This document shows, one piece after another, positions 1 to 5,731 of a stretch of DNA of 8,630 bases. Source of the stretch: Paracoccaceae bacterium (lineage in GTDB: Bacteria; Pseudomonadota; Alphaproteobacteria; Rhodobacterales; Rhodobacteraceae); NCBI GenBank assembly GCA_003565055.1, contig PXDM01000409.1, positions 1 through 8,630 of the forward strand, read 5' to 3'. Position 1 is the first letter of the stretch; every line of letters starts with the position of its first letter. The notes under the pieces were generated by a model. It did no database searches. It worked only from the letters and a program-made list of their open reading frames with translations, and was not told the origin of the DNA. Made by a program: the position numbers and the translations under genes.

Positions 1-165
1 GATCACGCGACCTGTCAGGCGATGGCGGCGCAGTTGTTCGGGATGGTCGAGAGCGGCCAGGTCACGATCCGCATCGGGCAGGACTTCGCGCTTGAAGATG
101 TGGCCGAGGCGCATCGCCAGATGGAAGCGCGGGCGACGACAGGCTCTTCGGTCCTGATCTGCTGA
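1..165 (+). CDS. Quinone oxidoreductase-like MDR family protein, C-terminal fragment
   Basis: The reading frame is open from base 1 to a TGA at 163-165 and gives the last 54 residues of a protein whose start lies outside the window. The end reads FALEDVAEAHRQMEARATTG followed by SSVLIC. This is the characteristic C-terminus of zeta-crystallin/QOR-type medium-chain dehydrogenases, where the conserved form is roughly F-x-L-x-x-V/A-x-x-A-H-x-x-M/L-E-x-R-x-x-x-G-K/S-x-V-L. Such enzymes are cytoplasmic, NADPH-dependent and reduce quinones or related carbonyl substrates. The catalytic and nucleotide-binding parts are not present, so the substrate cannot be inferred. It converges on the copper-chaperone gene. 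Family assignment is fairly secure; exact function is not. Confidence 0.8.
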   Translation, partial: DHATCQAMAAQLFGMVESGQVTIRIGQDFALEDVAEAHRQMEARATTGSSVLIC

Positions 166-181
166 GCGCCCGCGCAAATGC

Positions 182-306
182 TAAAGTGCATTTCGACCGG
201 AGCGAAGCGAGGATCGAGAAAAATGCACGTGAAAACAAGATCTAGAGTGGTTCATCCTGCTCAAGGTGATCGCGAACCACTCTAGGGTGCGTGCTGAGCA
301 CGCACC
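182..306. repeat. Composite intergenic stem-loop element (three hairpins)
   Basis: The gap between two convergent genes is almost filled by inverted repeats. Hairpin 1 pairs GTGCATTT (186-193) with AAATGCAC (221-228), with additional imperfect pairing inside. Hairpin 2 pairs CTAGAGTGGTTC (242-253) with GAACCACTCTAG (274-285), a perfect 12-bp match, and its 20-base loop can pair further (CCT with AGG, AT with AT). Hairpin 3 pairs GGTGCGTGCT (286-295) with AGCACGCACC (297-306), a perfect 10-base match around one central base. The arrangement, including the stretch AAAACAAGATCTAGAGTGGT, resembles from memory the dispersed intergenic mosaic repeats of alphaproteobacteria. That resemblance is unverified. 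The palindromes themselves are seen directly. Confidence 0.7.
231..285 (-). terminator. Probable intrinsic terminator of the minus-strand series
   Basis: Read on the minus strand, the 12-bp stem CTAGAGTGGTTC/GAACCACTCTAG (285-274 with 253-242) is followed at once by a T-rich run, ATCTTGTTTTC (241-231). It lies about 40 bases beyond the stop codon of the copper-chaperone gene (TGA at 326-324). A strong stem plus T-rich tail is the layout of a Rho-independent terminator. The T tract is interrupted by C and G, so efficiency may be moderate. On the plus strand no T run follows, so it is not an obvious terminator for the quinone-oxidoreductase gene. Confidence 0.5.
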
Positions 307-323
307 GTCCTGTCACGCCCGGA

Positions 324-818
324 TCAATGCGCGTGCCCGTGGGAATGCCCATGAGAATGATCGTGGGAATGCCCGTGATCAGGCATCCGCTCCAGATCGA
401 CCGGCATGGTGAATTCCAGATCATCGCCTTCCTCGAAGACCAGCGTCACAGTGATCTCATCCCCATGCGCCAAAGGCTGCGTAAGGCCGAGGAACATCAG
501 ATGATCGCCCCCACGCGCCAGAATGTAGCTGCCCTCCGCCGGGATCAGAAAGCCCTCTTCGACCTCGACCATACGCATGACGCCTGCGTCATCCTCGATA
601 TGCGTGTGCAACTCGACGCGCTGGGCCACATCGGAGCGTGCGCCGATGATCCGGCAGTCCTCAGCACCGGGATTGGTGAATTCCATGAAGGCCGCGCCGG
701 ATTGCGACATGGCCGTGGAGGCGCGGGCATAGGGATCAGCGATATCAATGCCCTCACAGGCGAGCGCGGGCAGGGCAAAACTTGCGGCAAAGGCCGCAGA
801 CAGGAAAATCCGTTTCAT
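324..818 (-). CDS. PCu(A)C-domain periplasmic copper chaperone with His-rich tail
   Basis: This 164-residue exported protein has a signal peptide (MKRIFLSAAFAASFALPALA, cleavage expected after residue 20) and then a PCu(A)C (DUF461) domain. Visible metal-site residues are H71/H73, M81/M83 and the H106-x-M108 of GGDHLMFLGL, fitting the family's His/Met copper-binding pattern. Family members bind Cu(I) in the periplasm and help deliver copper to cytochrome oxidase Cu(A) or Cu(B) sites. Residues 148-164 form a tail with histidine at every second position (nine in all), an added metal-binding segment. The start at 818 is chosen because AAGGAG (830-825) sits six bases upstream and the signal peptide starts there; the frame stays open to 893 but that extension adds no sensible sequence. 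It is last in the minus-strand series, 38 bases after the DUF2946-like gene. Confidence 0.92.
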   Translation of the reverse strand: MKRIFLSAAFAASFALPALACEGIDIADPYARASTAMSQSGAAFMEFTNPGAEDCRIIGARSDVAQRVELHTHIEDDAGVMRMVEVEEGFLIPAEGSYILARGGDHLMFLGLTQPLAHGDEITVTLVFEEGDDLEFTMPVDLERMPDHGHSHDHSHGHSHGHAH

Positions 819-824
819 GATGTT

Positions 825-830
825 CTCCTT
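825..830 (-). promoter_or_regulatory. Ribosome binding site deciding the copper chaperone start
   Basis: AAGGAG on the minus strand (830-825), six bases before the ATG at 818-816. It is the strongest Shine-Dalgarno match near any start in this window. It rules out the in-frame upstream start at 893, which would put 25 charged and proline-containing residues before the signal peptide. Confidence 0.8.
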
Positions 831-856
831 GGGATCAGGTTTCAGAGTGAAAAAGA

Positions 857-1207
857 TCAACCCAGGAGCGGAGGCGCGCGGCTCTGATGCCATTGCCCGG
901 CGGCGCGCGCCTGCACGATGCCGGAGGGCAGGGGGCGCAGCATGCCCGCTACCATGTCAGGGGCGCGCAGCGATGCACCCTCGGGGGCCACAAGCGCGCC
1001 GGAGATGACGCAATCGGGGCAGGGCAGGCTCTGCTCGACCGGGTTGCCCTCGGCATCGAGCGTGATCCGCACCAGACCGTAGCCTGTGCAGATGACCATG
1101 CTCACTGCGCCCGGCGCCTGATGGCGCGCGGTTGCATGGCCGATACTGGCCAGCCCCAGAGCGAGCGCCACCATCACCAGCGCGACATGATGCATCACCC
1201 TGCTCAT
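857..1207 (-). CDS. Small exported Cys-containing protein, DUF2946-like
   Basis: This is a 116-residue protein. Residues 8-22 are strongly hydrophobic (ALVMVALALGLAS core) after a short N-terminus containing Arg and two His, so it is a signal peptide or membrane anchor. After it come C40 in the segment MVICTGYG, a CPDC motif (C63, C66), and a C-terminal QSRAPPLLG. The combination of one Cys, a CxxC, and an R-x-P-P end matches my recollection of DUF2946-type proteins, which have no settled biochemical role but often neighbour copper genes. H6, H7, H24 and H29 could also contribute ligands. It lies 44 bases after the crotonase-like gene and 38 bases before the copper chaperone, so a shared transcript and a periplasmic copper-related role are likely inferences. 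The ATG at 1207 has only a distant GAGGA upstream, so initiation may be weak. Confidence 0.82.
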   Translation of the reverse strand: MSRVMHHVALVMVALALGLASIGHATARHQAPGAVSMVICTGYGLVRITLDAEGNPVEQSLPCPDCVISGALVAPEGASLRAPDMVAGMLRPLPSGIVQARAAGQWHQSRAPPLLG

Positions 1208-1251
1208 GATCTATCGCATATCCTCAAAGCGCCCCTCGGCAAAGCGAAACA

Positions 1252-1866
1252 TCAGGGCACCAGCCGCTTGATCGCCGCAATATGCGCCAGCCGCGCGCCC
1301 TGCGCATCGGCGCAAAGCGCCAGTGTCTCGGCGCGCAAGCTCTCGGCAGGCACGATGCGCTCCACCAGCCCCCAGTCGCGCGCTTCCTCGGCGGTGATCT
1401 TCGCCCCGGCCATCAGGATCATCTTCGCGCGCGCAGGCCCCACCAGCGCCGCCAGCCGCCCCGGATCCGAGGGCTGGGGCAGAAAGCCCAGCTTCATCAC
1501 CGGATAGAAGAACTTCGCCTCGGGCACACAAAGCCGCAGATCGCAGGCCAGCGCCATCCCGAAAGCCCCGCCCGCCAGCGTCCCGTTCAGCGCTGCAAGG
1601 GTCAGGCACTCCGCCGCCGCGATCCGCCCCGACAGCGCTTCCCACAAAGGCGAGACCGCAAGCCCCGCGCGCGCCTCATCGAGATCGGCCCCGGCGCTGA
1701 ACACACGGCCCTCGCCGGTCAGGATGATCGCGCGGGCCTGCGCCTGTCCCGCCGCGTCGACCAGATCGCAGAGCTGCTGGAGCATGTCGCTGGTCAGTGA
1801 ATTGGCCTTCTCGGGCCGTGCCAATGTCAGCGTCCAGATGCTGTCTTCGGTCTCAACGCGGATCAT
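1252..1866 (-). CDS. Short crotonase-fold (enoyl-CoA hydratase/isomerase-like) protein, catalytic Glu residues missing
   Basis: This 204-residue protein clearly belongs to the crotonase superfamily: LARPEKANSLT near the N-terminus (15-25), the CoA-binding loop FSAGAD (56-61), the oxyanion-hole region LAGGAFGMALACDLRL (97-112), and KLGFLPQPSDPGRLAALVG (125-143). In classical enoyl-CoA hydratase, glutamates are expected at the positions occupied here by G103 and V123, so ordinary hydratase activity is unlikely. Isomerase, hydrolase or non-enzymatic roles remain possible. Family members are usually about 255-260 residues; this one stops at AAIKRLVP and lacks the C-terminal helical region used for trimerisation and CoA binding. 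Only 44 bases separate its stop from the next gene, too few to encode the missing part, so a simple frameshift is not the explanation. The start at 1866 is preceded by GAGAGGA. It begins 10 bases after the tamB stop. Confidence 0.85.
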   Translation of the reverse strand: MIRVETEDSIWTLTLARPEKANSLTSDMLQQLCDLVDAAGQAQARAIILTGEGRVFSAGADLDEARAGLAVSPLWEALSGRIAAAECLTLAALNGTLAGGAFGMALACDLRLCVPEAKFFYPVMKLGFLPQPSDPGRLAALVGPARAKMILMAGAKITAEEARDWGLVERIVPAESLRAETLALCADAQGARLAHIAAIKRLVP

Positions 1867-1876
1867 GGCCGTCCTC

Positions 1877-4800
1877 TCAGTAATCGCGCTCGAAAAACAG
1901 CCCGACGCCGGCGCGCCCTTCATTATCCACACGCCCCCGCGCCGTGATGGAGGTGGTGAGGTCGATATTGATCGACACTTCGCTACGCCCTTCTTCGCTG
2001 ACTTCGACATCGGTGTAAATGTTTTCGGTCAGGTAGCGCCCCAGCCGCACCGAGGTTTCCCCATCTTCCGAGGTGCGTACATCGAGATCATCGAGCCCGA
2101 TATTCTGGCGCACGCGTTCCATGATCCCTTCGCTGCGCCCTGACAGCGTGGCGAGCGAGGATGCAAGCTGCGCGGCCTGAAACAGCGAGAGCGTCTCAAA
2201 CCCGCGCCCGAACAGAAGGAGCGAGACGACCTCTTCCTCGGGCAGATCAGGCGTGGATTCAAAGCGGATCTCGGGCGAATCCGCGCGGCCCTCAAGCACG
2301 ATCCGCGCCGTCACCCCGGCCCGCTCGGTCGAGGCGATGAGCCGGACGAAGGGCACGAAATCGCCTTGCAGGCTGGCAAACCCTTCATTGAGGTCGAACC
2401 GGTTGCCCAGCAGATCGAGCCGCCCACGGATTAGGTTGAACTGCCCGATGGGGATCACATCCGCCGTGGTGCCGGTCAGCCGCAGCGCGCCGCCCAACTC
2501 GGCATCGAGCCCGCGCCCGCGCAGGAAAATGCGCCCCGGCGCGTCGATGCTCAGGTCCAGACGCGGCGGATTGGGCACGCGGCCAAAGGTCTCGCCCGCG
2601 AAAATCCCGGCGCGTTCGCGGGTCGTCTGCACGGCCTGCCTATCGCCCTGATGCGTGAGATTGGGCGGCACATAGCCCCGGCCCGCGAGCCCCACACGCG
2701 GGATGCGGATTTCGGTGCGATCGAGCGACAGCGCGCCCGTGATGTCCGGCCCTTGCGTCAGATTGCCGTCAATCGCGACATTGCCGCTCACCGTGGTCTC
2801 GAAAAGCTGGGGGTTCACAAGGCGCAGCGCGTCGAGATTGGCGCGCAGATTGCCCGTGATCGGCCCGTCGAGATTGATCGTCCCATCGAGGTTCAGCCGA
2901 CCGCCCGTCGCAGCCCGGCTGCTCAGTGCGAGCGTCGCGCGCGGCCCCTGAAGCTGCACATCCGCCGCAATATCGGTTAGCCGCAGATTGTTGCGCGGCA
3001 GCACCAGCGTGACATTCTGCGCCGAAGCCGTGCCTGCCAGCGACGACAGCGCCAGCGGGCCGTTCAGCGTCACGTCGAATTGCGCAGGCCCCTGGATGGA
3101 ACGCGGCTCCAGCCTCGGGTTGATCAGCGCCAGATCCGTGCGCCCCGTCGCGCGCAGATTGGCGCTCAACTCGGTGCTGATGCTGCCTGCCACCTGCGCG
3201 CTCAGGCCCGCAGGCCCGGTGAGGCCGAGATCGAGCGCATAGGCCCCGCCCGTGTCACGCGCCGAGCCGGTCACGGTCACCGGGCCAGTGATGCCGGGCA
3301 CGATCACGGCGAGATTGCTCAGCCGCGCGTCAATATCCAGCGCCGGGCGGCCATCGGCGACACTGCCCGCGAGGGTCGCGTTGATCTGCGGCCCCGAAAT
3401 CGTCAGGTTTTCGAGGATGACGTCTTCGGGGGATTGTGTCGCGGCCGCGCGCATACGATGCGTGCCCGCCACAAGGTTATTGGCCACATCCGCACCGAGG
3501 CGCAGATTCGTCGTCGTCGCATCCAGCGTGACGCGCCGGGTCTCGCCCTCTTCGCGCAACTGCGCATCCGCTGCGATGCGCCCCCCGAAACCGGGGCGGA
3601 TCGCGCCGAGATTGGGCACCACCGCCCCCAGATCGAGCCGCGAGGCCCCGGCCTCGAAGCGGCCCGCGCCCTGCGCTTGCAGCGCGGCATTGTTCAGGCT
3701 CAGCGCGTCCAGATCGAAGGCCAGCCCGTCGCGCGTGCCTTCAATGGCCAGCCGCGTCTCGCCGCGCAAGAGCCGGTTCACATCCTCCTGCCCGATGGTG
3801 AGGTTGCGCCCGACCGCCTCCAGCGTCAGGCGCTCGCGCTCGACCGGGCCGCGCAGCGCGATCTGCGCATCGAGCGCGCCGCCGAAGCCGTTGCCGAGCA
3901 CGGCAAGATCGGCGAAATCAACATCACCACGCAGGTCGATGTCGTCCGAGGACAACTCACCGCGCAGATCCGCGCGCAGTGTGCGCGCTTCGGCCTGCAA
4001 CTGGCGCAGCGTGATCTGGCCGCCCAGACCCTGCGCATCGAGCGTGATCTGGCTGCGCCCGGCCAGCAGCGCATCAAGCTGCGGCTGATCCAGCGTCAGA
4101 TCGCGCCCGGCGATTTCAGCGGCGACCATGAAGCGGTCGCGCTCCGGCCCCAGCGTGGCATCGACCTGCGCGGTGACGCCGCCCGAAAGCGGGCGACCCG
4201 CCAGCGTCGAAAGCCGCCTGACATCGCGGAACTCGCCCTGCGCATTGGCGAGGATCTGCCCCTCATCCAGCCGCGCGCGCCCGTTGAGCGCGTAGTCGCG
4301 CCCCTCGATGATGAAGCCCGGCAGCAGGAAGGGCTGGCCCTCGCGCCACAGCAGCGACAGCGAGCCCGAAACCGAATTGCCGAGCGCCTCATCCAGCCCC
4401 GGATCCGCCGCTGTCAGCCCGAGCGCCGAGAAATCGACCAGCGCATCCACCACGTCGAAATCTTCGCCGAAACTCTGCGAGGAAATGCGCCCCAGACCGT
4501 CAACAAAGAGGCTCTCGACCTGGAAATCCTCATTATCGAAGCCCAGAAGGTCCAGCACCAGCCGCCAGTCCTCGTTCTCGGAGGCGTCGAAATTCAGCCG
4601 CAGATCGGCGCTGTCGATCCGCGTGCGCGCCCCCGCGACCGGCAGAAGCACGCGGCTGCCATCGGGGGCCGCGACGCTGCCGCTCAGCTCGATCAGTTCG
4701 GGGAAGTTATCCGCACCGATATAGAGACGGCCCGCCAGCGCGAGTTTCTCGGCCTGAATGTCGAGCCCGTCGAGCCGCAAGCGCCCATCCTCGAAGCGGC

Positions 4801-5731
4801 GCGCTTCCGTGCGCAGGCGGCTTTCGGCGCCGAAAAACGGATGGAAATCCTCGGCCAGCAGGGGCCGCAGATCCCCGCCAAGATCCAGCCGCACGGCCTG
4901 CGCAACACCGGGCTGCGTGGTCTGAAGCTGGAACTCGCCCGCCACACGCGGTTCGCCATCCGTGGCCAGCGTGATATCGGCGGTGAAATCAGAGACCGGC
5001 CCTTCGCCCGCGACGGTCAGCGCAGCAGAGGGCACGTCGGGGATATCAAGGAGCGTCACCGCGATCCCGCCCGGCGCTTCCTCGACACCCAGATCGAGGC
5101 TCAGCACCCGCGTCTGGTTCGAGAAGCCGGCATCGAGGCGGATCAGCCCCTCGATCTCGTCAATCCGTTCGATCCGCAGGCTGGCACTGCCCGAACCGCC
5201 CGCAAGCGTGGCATTGCCGCGCACGCTGGCGCGCAGCTCTTCGCCCAAGAGCGCCTCGCCCAGCACCACCTCATCGACCTGCAACTGGTCGAGATTGACC
5301 GAGACCGGCAATTCCGGCAGCGAGAAACTGGGGGCCGCGACAAGCTCTTCGCGCTCTTCGCCCAAGGGCGCGCGCTGGACCGTGACGCGGCGGGCGGAGA
5401 TCTCGGCGATCTCGATCCGGCGCTGGACCAGCGCGGAGCGGTTCCATTGCAGTGCCGCATCCTCGATCAGCAGCCAGACGCCATCCTCATCCTCGATGGA
5501 CATCAGATCGAAGGTCGCGCGCGACGAGAGCGCGCCGCGAAAACCGCTGATACGCACGTCGCGCCCCGCGCCCGACAGGCTGTCTTGCAACAGCCGCGTC
5601 AGATAGCCGACATCGGATTCGCCCGCGCGCGGCAGAAGCCCGCCGGTCTCGCGCTCCTGTGCGAAGGCCATGGGCACCAGCATCAGCGCGAAACCCATGA
5701 TCCAGGGGAGTATCTTGCGCCATGCCCGCAT
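1877..5731 (-). CDS. tamB: Translocation and assembly module protein TamB
   Basis: This 1284-residue protein is the inner-membrane/periplasmic partner of TamA; together they help insert or fold outer-membrane proteins and may move phospholipid between membranes. The N-terminus (residues 1-24) is a hydrophobic export segment ending in A-F-A before Q25. The body consists of alternating hydrophobic beta strands, and residues 450-850 fall into about 99-residue repeats, as expected for the repeating beta-groove fold of the AsmA/TamB superfamily. The C-terminal TamB (DUF490) domain, roughly residues 880-1284, is well preserved: PPRLDLSIDAPGRIFLRGRG, the GRADSPEIRFESTPDLPEEE segment, LLLFGR (1171-1176), and the closing VRLGRYLTENIYTDVEVSEE and GVGLFFERDY. 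The start ATG shares its A with the tamA stop (TGATG), so translation is probably coupled; only a distant AGGA lies upstream. Confidence 0.95.
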   Translation of the reverse strand: MRAWRKILPWIMGFALMLVPMAFAQERETGGLLPRAGESDVGYLTRLLQDSLSGAGRDVRISGFRGALSSRATFDLMSIEDEDGVWLLIEDAALQWNRSALVQRRIEIAEISARRVTVQRAPLGEEREELVAAPSFSLPELPVSVNLDQLQVDEVVLGEALLGEELRASVRGNATLAGGSGSASLRIERIDEIEGLIRLDAGFSNQTRVLSLDLGVEEAPGGIAVTLLDIPDVPSAALTVAGEGPVSDFTADITLATDGEPRVAGEFQLQTTQPGVAQAVRLDLGGDLRPLLAEDFHPFFGAESRLRTEARRFEDGRLRLDGLDIQAEKLALAGRLYIGADNFPELIELSGSVAAPDGSRVLLPVAGARTRIDSADLRLNFDASENEDWRLVLDLLGFDNEDFQVESLFVDGLGRISSQSFGEDFDVVDALVDFSALGLTAADPGLDEALGNSVSGSLSLLWREGQPFLLPGFIIEGRDYALNGRARLDEGQILANAQGEFRDVRRLSTLAGRPLSGGVTAQVDATLGPERDRFMVAAEIAGRDLTLDQPQLDALLAGRSQITLDAQGLGGQITLRQLQAEARTLRADLRGELSSDDIDLRGDVDFADLAVLGNGFGGALDAQIALRGPVERERLTLEAVGRNLTIGQEDVNRLLRGETRLAIEGTRDGLAFDLDALSLNNAALQAQGAGRFEAGASRLDLGAVVPNLGAIRPGFGGRIAADAQLREEGETRRVTLDATTTNLRLGADVANNLVAGTHRMRAAATQSPEDVILENLTISGPQINATLAGSVADGRPALDIDARLSNLAVIVPGITGPVTVTGSARDTGGAYALDLGLTGPAGLSAQVAGSISTELSANLRATGRTDLALINPRLEPRSIQGPAQFDVTLNGPLALSSLAGTASAQNVTLVLPRNNLRLTDIAADVQLQGPRATLALSSRAATGGRLNLDGTINLDGPITGNLRANLDALRLVNPQLFETTVSGNVAIDGNLTQGPDITGALSLDRTEIRIPRVGLAGRGYVPPNLTHQGDRQAVQTTRERAGIFAGETFGRVPNPPRLDLSIDAPGRIFLRGRGLDAELGGALRLTGTTADVIPIGQFNLIRGRLDLLGNRFDLNEGFASLQGDFVPFVRLIASTERAGVTARIVLEGRADSPEIRFESTPDLPEEEVVSLLLFGRGFETLSLFQAAQLASSLATLSGRSEGIMERVRQNIGLDDLDVRTSEDGETSVRLGRYLTENIYTDVEVSEEGRSEVSINIDLTTSITARGRVDNEGRAGVGLFFERDY
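3182..4384 (-). repeat. Four tandem protein-level repeats of about 99 residues inside TamB
   Basis: Residues 450-850 of TamB contain a recurring framework. The pattern L-L/V-x-G begins at residues 555 (LLAG), 654 (LLRG) and 753 (LVAG), exactly 99 residues apart, and a looser copy precedes at about 454 (VSGS). Each copy continues with alternating strands, a central LD/LA-x-L-x-x-x-x-PG-F/I-x-G-like segment, and a closing strand such as GRDLTLDQPQLDALLAG, GRNLTIGQEDVNRLLRG or TTNLRLGADVANNLVAG. The similarity is at protein level; the DNA copies have diverged. It fits stacking of repeating beta-groove units. Confidence 0.6.

Noticed and set aside
286..306. Perfect GGTGCGTGCT/AGCACGCACC hairpin as an intrinsic terminator
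   Set aside because: No T run follows it on either strand; the neighbouring stem at 242-285 has the T-rich tail on the minus strand instead.
1208..1254. Frameshift that would restore a full-length crotonase C-terminus
   Set aside because: The alternative frame past the stop gives only about 14 residues (MFRFAEGRFEDMR) before a TAG and does not resemble the family's C-terminal helices; there is no room for about 50 residues before the next gene.
291..1800. Plus-strand open frames of 172-206 codons opposite the copper and crotonase genes
   Set aside because: They are antisense shadows with Arg/His-rich, low-complexity products and no ribosome binding site of note. The minus-strand genes have signal peptides and family motifs.
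1867..2010. Upstream in-frame start for the crotonase-like gene at 2010
   Set aside because: It would add 48 residues encoded inside the end of tamB, with no family similarity. The ATG at 1866 has a ribosome binding site and aligns with the usual N-terminus of the family.
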